Shown: one piece after another, positions 16,264-25,079 of the stretch
Layout: the number at the start of each line of letters is the position of its first letter
How positions within the stretch are numbered: the first letter of the stretch is position 1
Source of the DNA: Chloroflexota bacterium
GTDB lineage: Bacteria > Chloroflexota > Anaerolineae > Anaerolineales > Villigracilaceae
DNA: 34,713 nucleotides
Assembly: GCA_013388685.1 (NCBI GenBank)
Contig: JACAET010000020.1
Coordinates: 1 to 34,713, forward strand
Reading direction: 5' to 3'
Program-made: the position numbers and the translations under genes
Notes under the pieces: model-generated
Told to the model about the DNA's origin: nothing
The model's input: only the letters and a program-made list of their open reading frames with translations
Databases searched by the model: none

Positions 16264-17220
16264 ATGACAAGAATCGTCTTCATGGGTTCGCCCGATTTTG
16301 CATTGCCCGCGTTGCGCGCGTTGGCAGGCGCTTATGAAGTTGTCGGTGTCGTCACACAGCCCGATCGCGCCTCCGGACGCGGGCGCGAACTGAAAGCGCC
16401 GCCGGTCAAACTCCTTGCGCTCGAACTCGGCATCCCCTTCATCCAACCCGAAAAACTCCGTCAGCCCGAAGCCGTGCGGCAACTGCGCGAGTGGAATCCC
16501 GATCTCATTGTCGTAGCGGCGTTCGGGCAAATCCTGCGCCCCGAGGTCCTCGAACTGCCCCGCTTCGGGTGTGTCAACGTCCATGCCTCCGTACTGCCGC
16601 GCTGGAGAGGCGCCGCGCCCATTCCAGCCGCGATTTTGGCAGGGGATGAAGAGACGGGCGTGACCATTATGAAAATGGATCAGGGCTTGGATACCGGTCC
16701 CATCCTGGCGCAACGCGTCATCCGCATCCACCCCGACGAGACGGCTGGTTCGCTCTTCCAAACCTTATCCGCGCTGGGAGCGAATCTGCTCCTCGATACC
16801 CTGCCCGATTACCTCTCCGGCAAACGCATCCCTCAACCCCAACCCGAAGAAGGCGTGACCTACGCGCCGATGCTCAAAAAAGAGCAGGGAAGACTCGATT
16901 TCACGCGGGAAGTGAACGAACTGGAACGACAAATCCGAGCGTTCAATCCATGGCCCGGCGCCTTCATGGATTTCGATGGGACAATGCTGAAAATTCATCG
17001 CGCCCATGTTGCCCCTCTCCCGGCGGGAGATCGCGAAACATCCCGAAGGGGCAGGGCAGGGACGAGGGAGGTCGAGGCGGGGAAAAGACTGGTCATCCAG
17101 AATCAGCCTGCAGTCGGCGCGCGAGGCGGAATCCTTGTCCTTGACGAGGTGCAGCCGGCGGGCAAAAAGCCCATGAGTGGAAGGTCCTTCCTGTCCGGCG
17201 CACGCCATTGGGCATCCTGA
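16264..17220 (+). CDS. fmt: Methionyl-tRNA formyltransferase
   Basis: Fmt, 318 aa, formylates initiator Met-tRNA using 10-formyl-tetrahydrofolate. The N-terminal formyltransferase domain starts TRIVFMGSPDFALPALRAL. The catalytic centre includes VNVHASVLPRWRGAAPI (Asn and His) and the Asp in MDQGLDTGPIL. The C-terminal tRNA-binding domain holds RAFNPWPGAFM and ends with VQPAGKKPMSGRSFLSGARHWAS, a normal Fmt ending. Between about residues 250 and 280 the chain is unusually rich in Arg and Gly, and its DNA contains a CTCCCG/CGGGAG palindrome, like a repeat accommodated in frame. The gene has a leaderless-type promoter and a clear terminator. No def gene is adjacent. Confidence 0.96.
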   Translation: MTRIVFMGSPDFALPALRALAGAYEVVGVVTQPDRASGRGRELKAPPVKLLALELGIPFIQPEKLRQPEAVRQLREWNPDLIVVAAFGQILRPEVLELPRFGCVNVHASVLPRWRGAAPIPAAILAGDEETGVTIMKMDQGLDTGPILAQRVIRIHPDETAGSLFQTLSALGANLLLDTLPDYLSGKRIPQPQPEEGVTYAPMLKKEQGRLDFTREVNELERQIRAFNPWPGAFMDFDGTMLKIHRAHVAPLPAGDRETSRRGRAGTREVEAGKRLVIQNQPAVGARGGILVLDEVQPAGKKPMSGRSFLSGARHWAS

Positions 17221-17284
17221 GTTTCCTCTCTTGGTGAATTGACCAGTTTGAGCCATTGATCGCGATGGATCAGTTTCACCTCAA

Positions 17285-17320
17285 CCCGTTTTCCTTTCGA
17301 GGAGGACGGGTTTTTATTTT
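17285..17320 (+). terminator. Rho-independent terminator after fmt
   Basis: An 11-bp stem (17285-17295 with 17300-17310, two G-T pairs) with a TTCG loop is followed directly by TTTTTATTTT. It ends transcription just before the glpK promoter region. Confidence 0.92.
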
Positions 17321-17358
17321 GGGCGTAAAATAGAGCCAAATTCTTTCGGAGGGTTGCC

Positions 17359-18855
17359 GTGACCACGTACGTTGCCGCGATCGACCAGGGAACCACCAGC
17401 ACGCGCTGCATCCTTTTTGACCATGCGGGAAATGTGGCGTCTGTCTCTCAAAAGGAACACCAGCAAATTTACCCCAAACCCGGCTGGGTGGAGCATGATC
17501 CGCTGGAGATTTGGCGCAATACCCAGGAAGTGATGGAGGGGGCGCTGGGAAAAGTCAACAGCGATCAGTCGCCAGTGGTCGGGGAGGTGGCGGCGGTCGG
17601 TATCACCAACCAGCGTGAGACGACAGTGGTGTGGGACAGGCAGACGGGTCAGCCCCTCTACAACGCCATTGTCTGGCAGGACACACGCACCGATGAGATT
17701 TGTAATGCATTGGCGCGGCAGGGTGGGCAGGATCGTCTGCGCGCAAAGACGGGGCTGCCGCTGGCAACGTATTTTTCGGGACCAAAGATCAAATGGATTT
17801 TGGATACTGTGCCGGGCGCGCGGCAAAAAGCCGAAAACGGGGACTTGCTTTTCGGCAATATGGACACCTGGCTGATCTGGAATTTGACGGGCGCGCACGT
17901 CACCGACGTGACCAACGCCTCGCGCACGATGCTGATGAACATCCACACCCTGGATTGGGATGCCGAAATGTTGGGCATCCTCGATATTCCGCCTGCGATA
18001 CTGCCGAAGATCAAATCCTCCTCCGAAATGTACGGAGCGGTTCGCTCCGGCGGCTTGAAGGACATTCCCGTTGGCGGGGACTTGGGCGACCAGCAAGCCG
18101 CGCTTTTTGGGCAGACGTGTTTCTCAGTGGGGGAGGCAAAAAACACCTACGGCACAGGCTGTTTCATGCTGTTGAATACGGGCGAAAAGGCGGTTCCTTC
18201 CACTTCGGGTCTGCTCACCACGCTCGGTTACAAGATTGGAAACCAGAAAGCCGTTTACGCGTTGGAAGGTTCGATCGCCATCACCGGAGCGCTGATTCAG
18301 TGGCTGAGGGATAATTTGGGACTGATTCAATCGTCGGCGGAGGTGGAGGCGCTGGCGAAATCCGTGGAGGATAACGGCGGCATTTACTTTGTCCCCGCTT
18401 TTTCGGGATTGTTCGCTCCCTATTGGAAGTCCAGCGCCAGAGGCGCAATCGTGGGGATGACGCGCTACGTCCACAAGGGACACCTCGCCCGCGCTGCACT
18501 CGAAGCCACCGCCTACCAGACGCGTGAAGTGCTCGAGGCAATGGAGGCGGACTCCGGGGTAAAACTGACCGCCCTCAAAGTGGATGGCGGTATGGTCTTC
18601 AACGAACTGCTCATGCAATTTCAGGCGGACGTGTTGGATGTGCCGGTCATCCGCCCCAAAGTGGCGGAGACGACTGCCCTCGGCGCGGCGTACGCGGCGG
18701 GGCTGGCTGTTGGCTTTTGGAAGGACGAAGGGGAATTGCGCTTGAACTGGGTAAAAGACAAGGAATGGCTTCCGAAAATGGATGCCGACACCCGAAAGAA
18801 GTTATACTCTGGTTGGAAGAAAGCCGTAACGCGCACGTTCGATTGGGTCGAATAA
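17359..18855 (+). CDS. glpK: Glycerol kinase
   Basis: FGGY-family kinase of 498 aa, the normal length for GlpK. It phosphorylates glycerol to sn-glycerol 3-phosphate. The start is a GTG with GGAGGG (17348-17353) 5 nt upstream. Motifs include the phosphate loop [29 protein letters not shown], the glycerol-binding [27 protein letters not shown], the FGGY signature around [14 protein letters not shown], and the nucleotide segment [27 protein letters not shown] -10-like box is at 17326-17331. The gene for glycerol-3-phosphate dehydrogenase follows after 56 nt, so the two probably form a glycerol catabolic operon. No glpF or regulator is seen. Confidence 0.97.
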   Translation: MTTYVAAIDQGTTSTRCILFDHAGNVASVSQKEHQQIYPKPGWVEHDPLEIWRNTQEVMEGALGKVNSDQSPVVGEVAAVGITNQRETTVVWDRQTGQPLYNAIVWQDTRTDEICNALARQGGQDRLRAKTGLPLATYFSGPKIKWILDTVPGARQKAENGDLLFGNMDTWLIWNLTGAHVTDVTNASRTMLMNIHTLDWDAEMLGILDIPPAILPKIKSSSEMYGAVRSGGLKDIPVGGDLGDQQAALFGQTCFSVGEAKNTYGTGCFMLLNTGEKAVPSTSGLLTTLGYKIGNQKAVYALEGSIAITGALIQWLRDNLGLIQSSAEVEALAKSVEDNGGIYFVPAFSGLFAPYWKSSARGAIVGMTRYVHKGHLARAALEATAYQTREVLEAMEADSGVKLTALKVDGGMVFNELLMQFQADVLDVPVIRPKVAETTALGAAYAAGLAVGFWKDEGELRLNWVKDKEWLPKMDADTRKKLYSGWKKAVTRTFDWVE

Positions 18856-18911
18856 TCTTGGCGCAGTTGACGTTCTCTAGCGGCGAGGGATGCGCATCCC
18901 ACGCGAAACCT

Positions 18912-20609
18912 ATGAACCGACAAGACATCCTCTCTCATCTCAAAGAAACCCCCGAAGTTTCCGTATTGATTGTGGGCGGAGGCGTCAACGGAATTGGCGT
19001 GTTCCGCGAACTGGCGGTAAACGGCGTGGATGTTCTGCTCGTGGAGCGCGGCGATTTCTGCTCGGGCGCATCGGCGGCTTCCTCGCACATGGCACACGGC
19101 GGCATCCGCTATCTGGAAAACGGCGAGTTCCGTCTCGTGCGCGAGGCGGTGCGAGAGCGCAACCTTCTCCTGCGAAACGCGCCGCATCTGGTCAAGCCGC
19201 TGCCCACCGTCATTCCCATTTTCAAACGTTTTTCGGGTTTGCTGAACGCGCCCTTGAAATTTTTGGGCAGGCTCGACAAACCTTCCGAACGCGGCTCGCT
19301 GGTCATCAAAATCGGCTTAATGATGTACGACGCCTATACAGGACGCTCGACCCGGCGCGCGGTCCCGCGGCACGTCTTCCTTTCCGGAAGGAAAGCGTTG
19401 GAAAAGTGGGAACGGTTGAATCCCCGGGTTGTCAACGCCGCGGTGTACTACGACGGCGCCATTTTGAATCCCGAACGCCTGACCATCGAATTGATGCTGG
19501 ACGCCGAGCAGGAAAATCCCCGCGCGCAGGCTCTCAACTATATGAGCATGATCGGCGGCATGGAAGATACCGTCATCCTGCGCGACGAATTGACCGACGG
19601 GACCTTCGACATCAAACCGAAACTGGTCATCAACGCCACCGGTCCATGGATCGACCTGTCCAACCGCAAACTGGGTCTTTCCTCGCGCTTCATCGGCGGC
19701 ACCAAAGGTTCGCATATCGTCGTGCGGCACAACGAACTTCGCCGGGCGGTGGGCGACCACGAATTTTTCTTCGAGAACAAGGATGGGCGCATCGTGCTGA
19801 TCTTCCCGCTCTACGATTGCGTCCTGATCGGTACATCCGATATTCCCGTTGACTTCCCGGAGGAGGCGCAATGTACGGATGAGGAAATCGAATATTTCCT
19901 CGAGATGATCGGGCGCGTCTTCCCCGGCATTCGCCTGACGCGCCAACACATCGTGTTCCAATTTTCGGGCGTTCGTCCGCTTCCCCGCTCGGGTGCAAAG
20001 AGCGCCGGGCAAATCTCGCGCGACCACCGCATCGAGGTGTTGAGCGGCGATTGGACCAACCTCACCTTCCCTGTCTACTCCCTGGTGGGCGGCAAATGGA
20101 CCTCCTTCCGCGCCTTTTCGGAACAAACGGCAGACAAAGCCTTCGAATTTCTCGGGCTCAAGCGCGTAAAACGAACCGACGCCCTCGCCATCGGCGGCGG
20201 ACGCGGTTACCCTGTCGATTCGAACGACATGCAGCGCCAGATCGAAAGCCTTTCCGCATGGACGGGCGTGACGCGCGAACGGCTCAAGGTCCTTTTCGAA
20301 CGTTACGGCACACGCGCCGAAGCCGTCGCCACTTATATGAACGGCGGCACCGATCGTCTGCTCACCACGCTTCCCGATTATTCTCTGCGCGAAATCCTCT
20401 TCCTGGTCGTTCACGAAAAGGTCATCCACCTGGACGACTTCATCCTGCGCCGGTCCATGCTGGCAATGCTCGGACGCCTGTCGCGCGAAATGCTGGATGA
20501 ACTGGCGGGCGTCCTCGCCAACGCCCTTGGCTGGACAAAGGAACAAAGACAGGCAGAGGTGGCGCGCACGCTATCCGTTCTGGAGAACAGGCACGGGGTC
20601 CGCTTGTAA
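18912..20609 (+). CDS. glpD: FAD-dependent glycerol-3-phosphate dehydrogenase
   Basis: Aerobic-type GlpD/GlpA family flavoprotein, 565 aa. It oxidises glycerol 3-phosphate to dihydroxyacetone phosphate and passes electrons to the quinone pool at the membrane. The FAD-binding VLIVGGGVNGIGVFRELAVNG is followed by SGASAASSHMAHGGIRYLE, the family signature. LVINATGPWIDLSN and FPVYSLVGGKWTSFRAFSE mark the FAD and substrate domains. The C-terminal helical domain (from about residue 430) is present. A 14-nt palindrome GGGATGCGCATCCC (18887-18900) lies just before the ATG, where a ribosome-binding site would be expected; no good one is seen. It acts directly on the product of the upstream kinase. Confidence 0.95.
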   Translation: MNRQDILSHLKETPEVSVLIVGGGVNGIGVFRELAVNGVDVLLVERGDFCSGASAASSHMAHGGIRYLENGEFRLVREAVRERNLLLRNAPHLVKPLPTVIPIFKRFSGLLNAPLKFLGRLDKPSERGSLVIKIGLMMYDAYTGRSTRRAVPRHVFLSGRKALEKWERLNPRVVNAAVYYDGAILNPERLTIELMLDAEQENPRAQALNYMSMIGGMEDTVILRDELTDGTFDIKPKLVINATGPWIDLSNRKLGLSSRFIGGTKGSHIVVRHNELRRAVGDHEFFFENKDGRIVLIFPLYDCVLIGTSDIPVDFPEEAQCTDEEIEYFLEMIGRVFPGIRLTRQHIVFQFSGVRPLPRSGAKSAGQISRDHRIEVLSGDWTNLTFPVYSLVGGKWTSFRAFSEQTADKAFEFLGLKRVKRTDALAIGGGRGYPVDSNDMQRQIESLSAWTGVTRERLKVLFERYGTRAEAVATYMNGGTDRLLTTLPDYSLREILFLVVHEKVIHLDDFILRRSMLAMLGRLSREMLDELAGVLANALGWTKEQRQAEVARTLSVLENRHGVRL

Positions 20610-20615
20610 GGCGGG

Positions 20616-20624
20616 TGGTAAAAT
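20616..20624 (+). promoter_or_regulatory. Extended -10 of the GT2 gene, leaderless-type
   Basis: TGGTAAAAT (TAAAAT at 20619-20624) ends 8 nt before the ATG at 20633. This leaves no room for a leader with a ribosome-binding site. It is the same nonamer as in front of fmt. Confidence 0.6.
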
Positions 20625-20632
20625 CATTCCCT

Positions 20633-21580
20633 ATGCCATCGCGTAAACCCAAACTCAAGGTTGATCTGGTCATTCCGGTCTATAACGAGCAGGGCGTGGT
20701 CGAGCGGACTTATGAGGAAATCCGCAGAGTCATCGACGCGCTGCCCTGCAAATTCACCTTCTACTACGTGGACGACGGCTCGGAGGACGGCACGCTCGCC
20801 TCTCTCGACGCCTTGGCAAAAAACGATCGACGCGTGGTTGTTTTGGAACTTTCCCGCAACTTCGGACATCAAGCCGCGCTGACCGCCGGCCTGGACGCCG
20901 CGCAAGGCGACTTTGTCATCTCGATGGACGCCGACGGTCAACACCCGCCCGAATTGATCCCCGAAATGATCGCCCTGTTCGAGCAGGGATACGACATTGT
21001 ACAAGCGCAGCGGGTGGAGGCGGACGATGGTTTTTCCTTCAAACAGGCAACCTCCTCCGTCTTTTACAAATTGATCAACAGCATCAGCGGCACACAAATG
21101 GTGCCCGGCGCGGCGGATTTTCGCGGCATGAGCCGCCAGGCGGTGGAGGCGTTGAAATCCATGCCCGAATATCACCGCTTTCTGCGCGGAATGGTATCGG
21201 CAATGGGGTACAGGAACATCATTCTGCCGTATCGCGAGACGAAACGCGTGGCGGGGAGGTCGAAGTATTCGCTGGGCAAGATGGTACGCCTCGCCATGGA
21301 CGCCATCTTCTCGTTCTCGCTCGTTCCGTTGTACATCGGTCTGAGCGCGGGCGTGTTGTTCTTCTGCCTTGCGGCGGTGGAAATGATCTACGTGTATTCC
21401 TTCTGGTTCAAAGGCGACACGTCCTCCATTGCGCCGGGCTGGAGTTCGCTCATGTTCGTCATTCTGATCGCCAGCGGAGTGATTTTGATCGTGCTGGGTT
21501 TCATCGGTGTGTACGTCGGCTACATTTTTCAACAGGTCAAAGGACGTCCGGTCTACCATCTGAAGAAGAGGGCGGAATGA
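20633..21580 (+). CDS. GT2 glycosyltransferase, DPM1/GtrB-like membrane type
   Basis: Family 2 glycosyltransferase of 315 aa that probably transfers a sugar from a nucleotide donor to polyprenyl phosphate at the membrane. The GT-A domain begins VDLVIPVYNEQGVVERTYEEI and has DDGSEDGT, SRNFGHQAALTAGLDAA and the metal-binding SMDADGQHPPELI. Two C-terminal hydrophobic helices (about residues 220-245 and 265-295) fit the GtrB/ArnC type. The ATG was chosen over a GTG at 20615 because the latter lies inside the -10 element. The stop overlaps the next gene's start (ATGA). The sugar and acceptor are not known. Confidence 0.92.
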   Translation: MPSRKPKLKVDLVIPVYNEQGVVERTYEEIRRVIDALPCKFTFYYVDDGSEDGTLASLDALAKNDRRVVVLELSRNFGHQAALTAGLDAAQGDFVISMDADGQHPPELIPEMIALFEQGYDIVQAQRVEADDGFSFKQATSSVFYKLINSISGTQMVPGAADFRGMSRQAVEALKSMPEYHRFLRGMVSAMGYRNIILPYRETKRVAGRSKYSLGKMVRLAMDAIFSFSLVPLYIGLSAGVLFFCLAAVEMIYVYSFWFKGDTSSIAPGWSSLMFVILIASGVILIVLGFIGVYVGYIFQQVKGRPVYHLKKRAE

Positions 21581-22224
21581 GCGCGAACGAAAAGCCCGTT
21601 TACCAATTCGTGTTCATGCGTCATGGCGAATCGCTGGGCAATGCTCAATCGCGCTGGCAGGGACAATCCGACTACCCCCTCACGAATAAGGGCCGCGCCC
21701 AGGTGCGCGCGCTGGCGAAACGCTGGATGACGGAAAATGCGAAGTTCGACCTGATCATTTCCAGCCCGCTCGGTCGCGCCAGGGAAACGGCACAGATCAT
21801 CGCTTCGGTCCTGTCGCTTCGCGTCGAATACGACGACATCTGGCTCGAACGTGCCATCGGCGAGATGGAGGGGTTGACCGCCGAAGAGGTGCGTCAGAAA
21901 CCCAAGCCTCCCTACGTCACGCCCTATGATCCCGTCGGCGGCGACGGCGAAGGCGATTGGGCGTTGTTCCTGCGCGCCGGGCAGGCGTTGCACAGTCTGC
22001 TGAAACGATCACCGGGCAGTTATTTGATCGTTTCGCACGGCGGTTTACTGAACCAGGTCATGCACGCCATTGCGGGGATCGCCCCGCACGCGGATCCCTC
22101 CGGCGTGCGCTTTCGCTTCGAAAACACAGCCTTTGCGCGCGTATTTTATTTTCCGCACCAGCATCGCTGGGCGATCGATGCCGTCAACGACCACGCGCAT
22201 CTGAACGACACGGAATCAGAGTAA
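21577..22224 (+). CDS. Histidine phosphatase (phosphoglycerate mutase-like)
   Basis: Histidine-phosphatase superfamily protein, 215 aa. The catalytic motif FMRHGESLGNAQSRWQGQ is at residues 12-29. The second active-site His is in LIVSHGGLLNQVMH, and the acidic residues are in LERAIGEMEGL. Members remove phosphate from sugars, nucleotides or cobalamin precursors; the lack of cobalamin genes nearby leaves the substrate open. Its ATG overlaps the glycosyltransferase stop by 4 nt, so the two are translationally coupled, which may hint at a cell-surface sugar substrate. Confidence 0.9.
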   Translation: MSANEKPVYQFVFMRHGESLGNAQSRWQGQSDYPLTNKGRAQVRALAKRWMTENAKFDLIISSPLGRARETAQIIASVLSLRVEYDDIWLERAIGEMEGLTAEEVRQKPKPPYVTPYDPVGGDGEGDWALFLRAGQALHSLLKRSPGSYLIVSHGGLLNQVMHAIAGIAPHADPSGVRFRFENTAFARVFYFPHQHRWAIDAVNDHAHLNDTESE

Positions 22225-22226
22225 AC

Positions 22227-23333
22227 ATGGCAATCAGCGAATCGGCAGGTTCTATCAATGGAAAATTGCAGGCGCTCACCTTCGGCGCAGGCGCTATCGG
22301 CACCTACATCGGCGGAAGCCTGGCGCTGGCGGGGCACCAGGTCGTTTTTGTGGAACAGCCCAGGGTGGTGGAAGAATTGCGTCAGCGGGGGATGCGCCTC
22401 GATCTGACCCTGGACGCGCGGCGCAAAACGAAGGACGCCCATCGGCTGGATTCTTCCGCCTTTGTCGTCGTCGCCTCCCTCGAGGAAGCGCTTCGCTACG
22501 GACCCTTCGACCTGGCGCTGTTCGCCCTGAAATCGTTCGACACCGCCGCCGCGCTGGAGGGCATCAAACCCTTTGCCGATAAAATGCCACCCATCCTCTG
22601 CCTCTCGAACGGAGTCGCCAACGAACCTGCCATTGCCGAAGTCCTCGGCGCGGACAGAGTCCTCTACGGCACGGTGACCTCCGCCGTCGGGCGGCGCGGC
22701 GCGGGCGATATCGTCCTGGAAAAATTGCGCGGCGTGGGGATCGCCAGAGGGCATGCGCTTTCGGAAAAACTGAACGACGCTTTCAACAAAGCCTTTCTCA
22801 ACTCGCGCCTGTACGACGACGCGGCTTCGATGAAATGGTCTAAGATGCTGACCAACCTGATCGCCAACCCCGCCTCCGCCATTCTCGATATGACCGCCGC
22901 GCAAGTCTTCGCGCACAAGGATTTGTATCGAATCGAAATCGAGATGCTCAAGGAATGTCTTGCCGTCATGCAGGCGCAGGGTCTGCAGGTGGTGGACCTG
23001 CCCGGCACACCGGTGCGCGCGCTGGCGTGGGCGACGAAACTGCCGCTGTGGCTCTCGAAACCGTTCCTCGCCAGAGCCGCAGGCGCGGGACGCGGCGCCA
23101 AGATGCCCTCCTTCCACATTGACCTGTACGCCGGGCGCGGCAAAAGTGAAGTGGACTATCTGCATGGCGAAGTCGTGCGCGCAGGCAGGCAGTATAACGT
23201 GCCGACCCCGGTCAATCAACTTTTGACCGAAACCCTGATGGCTTTGACGCGCGGGGAAATTCCACTGGAGGAGTTTGCGCATAAGCCGGAGAAACTCCTG
23301 TCGAAAGTCGAAGGTTACAAGTCCAACGTCTGA
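22227..23333 (+). CDS. 2-dehydropantoate 2-reductase-like (PanE/ApbA family)
   Basis: NADPH-dependent ketopantoate reductase family, 368 aa, somewhat longer than typical PanE (about 300). The Rossmann motif LTFGAGAIGTYIGGSLALAG opens the protein after a short polar extension. LALFALKSFDTAAAL and CLSNGVANEP follow, and the C-terminal helical domain has the catalytic-type Lys in ASMKWSKMLTNLIANPASAIL. It may make pantoate for coenzyme A, but the family contains many paralogs and no other pan gene is near. The ATG lies 2 nt after the phosphatase stop. The last ten codons and the stop are built from heptad array D. Confidence 0.85.
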   Translation: MAISESAGSINGKLQALTFGAGAIGTYIGGSLALAGHQVVFVEQPRVVEELRQRGMRLDLTLDARRKTKDAHRLDSSAFVVVASLEEALRYGPFDLALFALKSFDTAAALEGIKPFADKMPPILCLSNGVANEPAIAEVLGADRVLYGTVTSAVGRRGAGDIVLEKLRGVGIARGHALSEKLNDAFNKAFLNSRLYDDAASMKWSKMLTNLIANPASAILDMTAAQVFAHKDLYRIEIEMLKECLAVMQAQGLQVVDLPGTPVRALAWATKLPLWLSKPFLARAAGAGRGAKMPSFHIDLYAGRGKSEVDYLHGEVVRAGRQYNVPTPVNQLLTETLMALTRGEIPLEEFAHKPEKLLSKVEGYKSNV

Positions 23334-23369
23334 CCATTGACTTTCGACCTTTGACGATTGACGAAAGAA
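23300..23369. repeat. Heptad array D spanning the end of the panE-like gene
   Basis: Ten consecutive 7-nt units stay in phase from 23300 to 23369. The first units are GTCGAAA-like, and the later ones are the reverse complement class (TTTCGAC, CTTTGAC, GATTGAC). GTCGAAAGTC at 23300-23309 pairs perfectly with 23339-23348. The array covers the final codons and TGA stop of the reductase gene and ends 5 nt before the next start codon. Confidence 0.9.
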
Positions 23370-23374
23370 GAAAG

Positions 23375-25075
23375 ATGAAAGAACCAGTAAAAATCATCCC
23401 TCCACGCTCCGAAGTCGAGGTGTTCCTCCCCGATGGACGCGTGTTATCCGGTCCGCGTGGGGCAACCGTGGGGGACTTTTTATCTGCCATCGAACATCGC
23501 GCCCTGCTGGTGGGGGCAATCGTCAACGGCGAACTGCGCGAGTTGACCTATCCCATCCGCATGGAGGCAAAGGTCGAACCTGTGCTGATGGATTCAGCCG
23601 ACGGCGCGCGCATCTACCGCCGCTCACTGACCTTTCTGCTCGAAAAAGCCTTCGCCGACCTATTCCCCGAGGGGACGCTCTACGTGGATCACTCCGTCGC
23701 TTCGGGCGGCTATTTCTGTCAGGTGACGGGACGCGGTCCCCTGTCCGACGCGGAGATCGAAGCGTTGAAGGCGCACATGCAAAAACTGGTCAAGGCTGAT
23801 CTGCCCTTCGAACGCAGGGAAGTCCCCCTGCAGGAAGCCATCGAGCATTTTCGTTCAAAGGGCTACGAAGACAAAGTTTCGCTGTTGAAATACCGCAAAA
23901 AGAATTACCTCACCCTCTACCGCCTCGAAGACCATCTGGATTATCACCACGGCTACATGGTTCCTTCCACAGGCTATTTGCGCGTGTTCGACCTCCAGGC
24001 GACCGACGGCGGTTTCACGTTGATCTATCCCCGCAGGCATAAACCGAACGAACTCCAGCCCGTCCCCGAATATCCCAAACTGCTGGCGGCATTCCGTCAG
24101 TATGGCGGCTGGTTGACGCGCCTGGGCATCGAAAGCGTCGGCTCACTCAACGAAGCCATCGAACAGGGACGCGCCGACGAGATCGTGCTGGTCTCGGAAG
24201 CATTTCACGAACAAAACCTGGCGGATATCGCCCGCACTGTGGCAAACCACCTCGACAGGAGTCACATCATCCTCATCGCGGGTCCGTCCTCCTCGGGCAA
24301 GACCACTACATCGAAACGCCTCACCATCCAACTGCTGGCGCTGGGCATCTCGCCGTTTCCGCTCGAACTGGATAACTACTTCCTCGACCGCGACAAGACC
24401 CCCCTCGGCAAAGACGGCAAACCCGATTTCGAGTCAATCGAAGCTCTCAACCTGCCTCTGCTGTGGGAGCAGTTGCCGCGTCTGATTCGGGGAGAAGAGG
24501 TGCCATTGCCGCGTTACAGCTTCAAATCTGGAAAGAGCGAGGCGGGCAAAGTCATCCAGTTGAAGCGCGGACAACCCATCATCCTGGAGGGGATTCACGG
24601 CATGGACCCGCGCCTGATCCCCGACAGTCTGCGCGGCGAGGCGTTCCGCCTCTACGTTTCGGCTCTGACTCAGTTGAACCTGGATCGCCATAACCGCGTC
24701 TCCACCACCGACACCCGCCTCATTCGCCGCATCGTGCGCGACGCGCGCGAGCGAGGCTACACCGCGGCGCAGACGATTGCCAACTGGGAGGCGGTGCGGC
24801 GCGGCGAAAAGCGGCACATCTTCCCCTTTCAGGAAAACGCAGACGTGATGTTCAACTCGGCGCTGGTATATGAAATGGCGGCGTTGAAGCCATTCGCCGA
24901 GCCGCTCTTGCGGCAGGTTCCACACGGCACGCCGGAATACATCGAAGCCAAGCGTCTGCTGGCATTCCTCGAATGGTTCCTGCCGCTGGAGGTGAACCTT
25001 GTCCCCGATAATTCGCTGCTGCGGGAATTTCTGGGCGGTTCGATTTTGAAAGATTTTACCGTGTGGAAGGAATAG
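23375..25075 (+). CDS. TGS-domain nucleoside (uridine) kinase-like protein
   Basis: Three-part protein of 566 aa. An N-terminal TGS domain (about residues 8-70, VEVFLPDGRVLSGPRGATVGDFL) is followed by a threonyl-tRNA-synthetase-like second additional domain (about 90-200, YVDHSVASGGYFCQVTGRGPL). The C-terminal part is a P-loop kinase of the phosphoribulokinase/uridine kinase family, with Walker A ILIAGPSSSGKTTTSKR near residue 295 and LELDNYFLDRDKTP after it. Such fusions are known in bacteria as putative nucleoside kinases; the phosphorylated substrate is uncertain. A TTG at 23351 in frame lies in repeat DNA; the ATG at 23375 was chosen. It converges with the VIT gene with only 4 nt between stops. 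Confidence 0.9.
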   Translation: MKEPVKIIPPRSEVEVFLPDGRVLSGPRGATVGDFLSAIEHRALLVGAIVNGELRELTYPIRMEAKVEPVLMDSADGARIYRRSLTFLLEKAFADLFPEGTLYVDHSVASGGYFCQVTGRGPLSDAEIEALKAHMQKLVKADLPFERREVPLQEAIEHFRSKGYEDKVSLLKYRKKNYLTLYRLEDHLDYHHGYMVPSTGYLRVFDLQATDGGFTLIYPRRHKPNELQPVPEYPKLLAAFRQYGGWLTRLGIESVGSLNEAIEQGRADEIVLVSEAFHEQNLADIARTVANHLDRSHIILIAGPSSSGKTTTSKRLTIQLLALGISPFPLELDNYFLDRDKTPLGKDGKPDFESIEALNLPLLWEQLPRLIRGEEVPLPRYSFKSGKSEAGKVIQLKRGQPIILEGIHGMDPRLIPDSLRGEAFRLYVSALTQLNLDRHNRVSTTDTRLIRRIVRDARERGYTAAQTIANWEAVRRGEKRHIFPFQENADVMFNSALVYEMAALKPFAEPLLRQVPHGTPEYIEAKRLLAFLEWFLPLEVNLVPDNSLLREFLGGSILKDFTVWKE

Positions 25076-25079
25076 GCAA

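Noticed and set aside
19317..20546. Long minus-strand open frame of about 409 codons within glpD
   Set aside because: It is an antisense shadow of a gene with clear FAD motifs and has no start signals.
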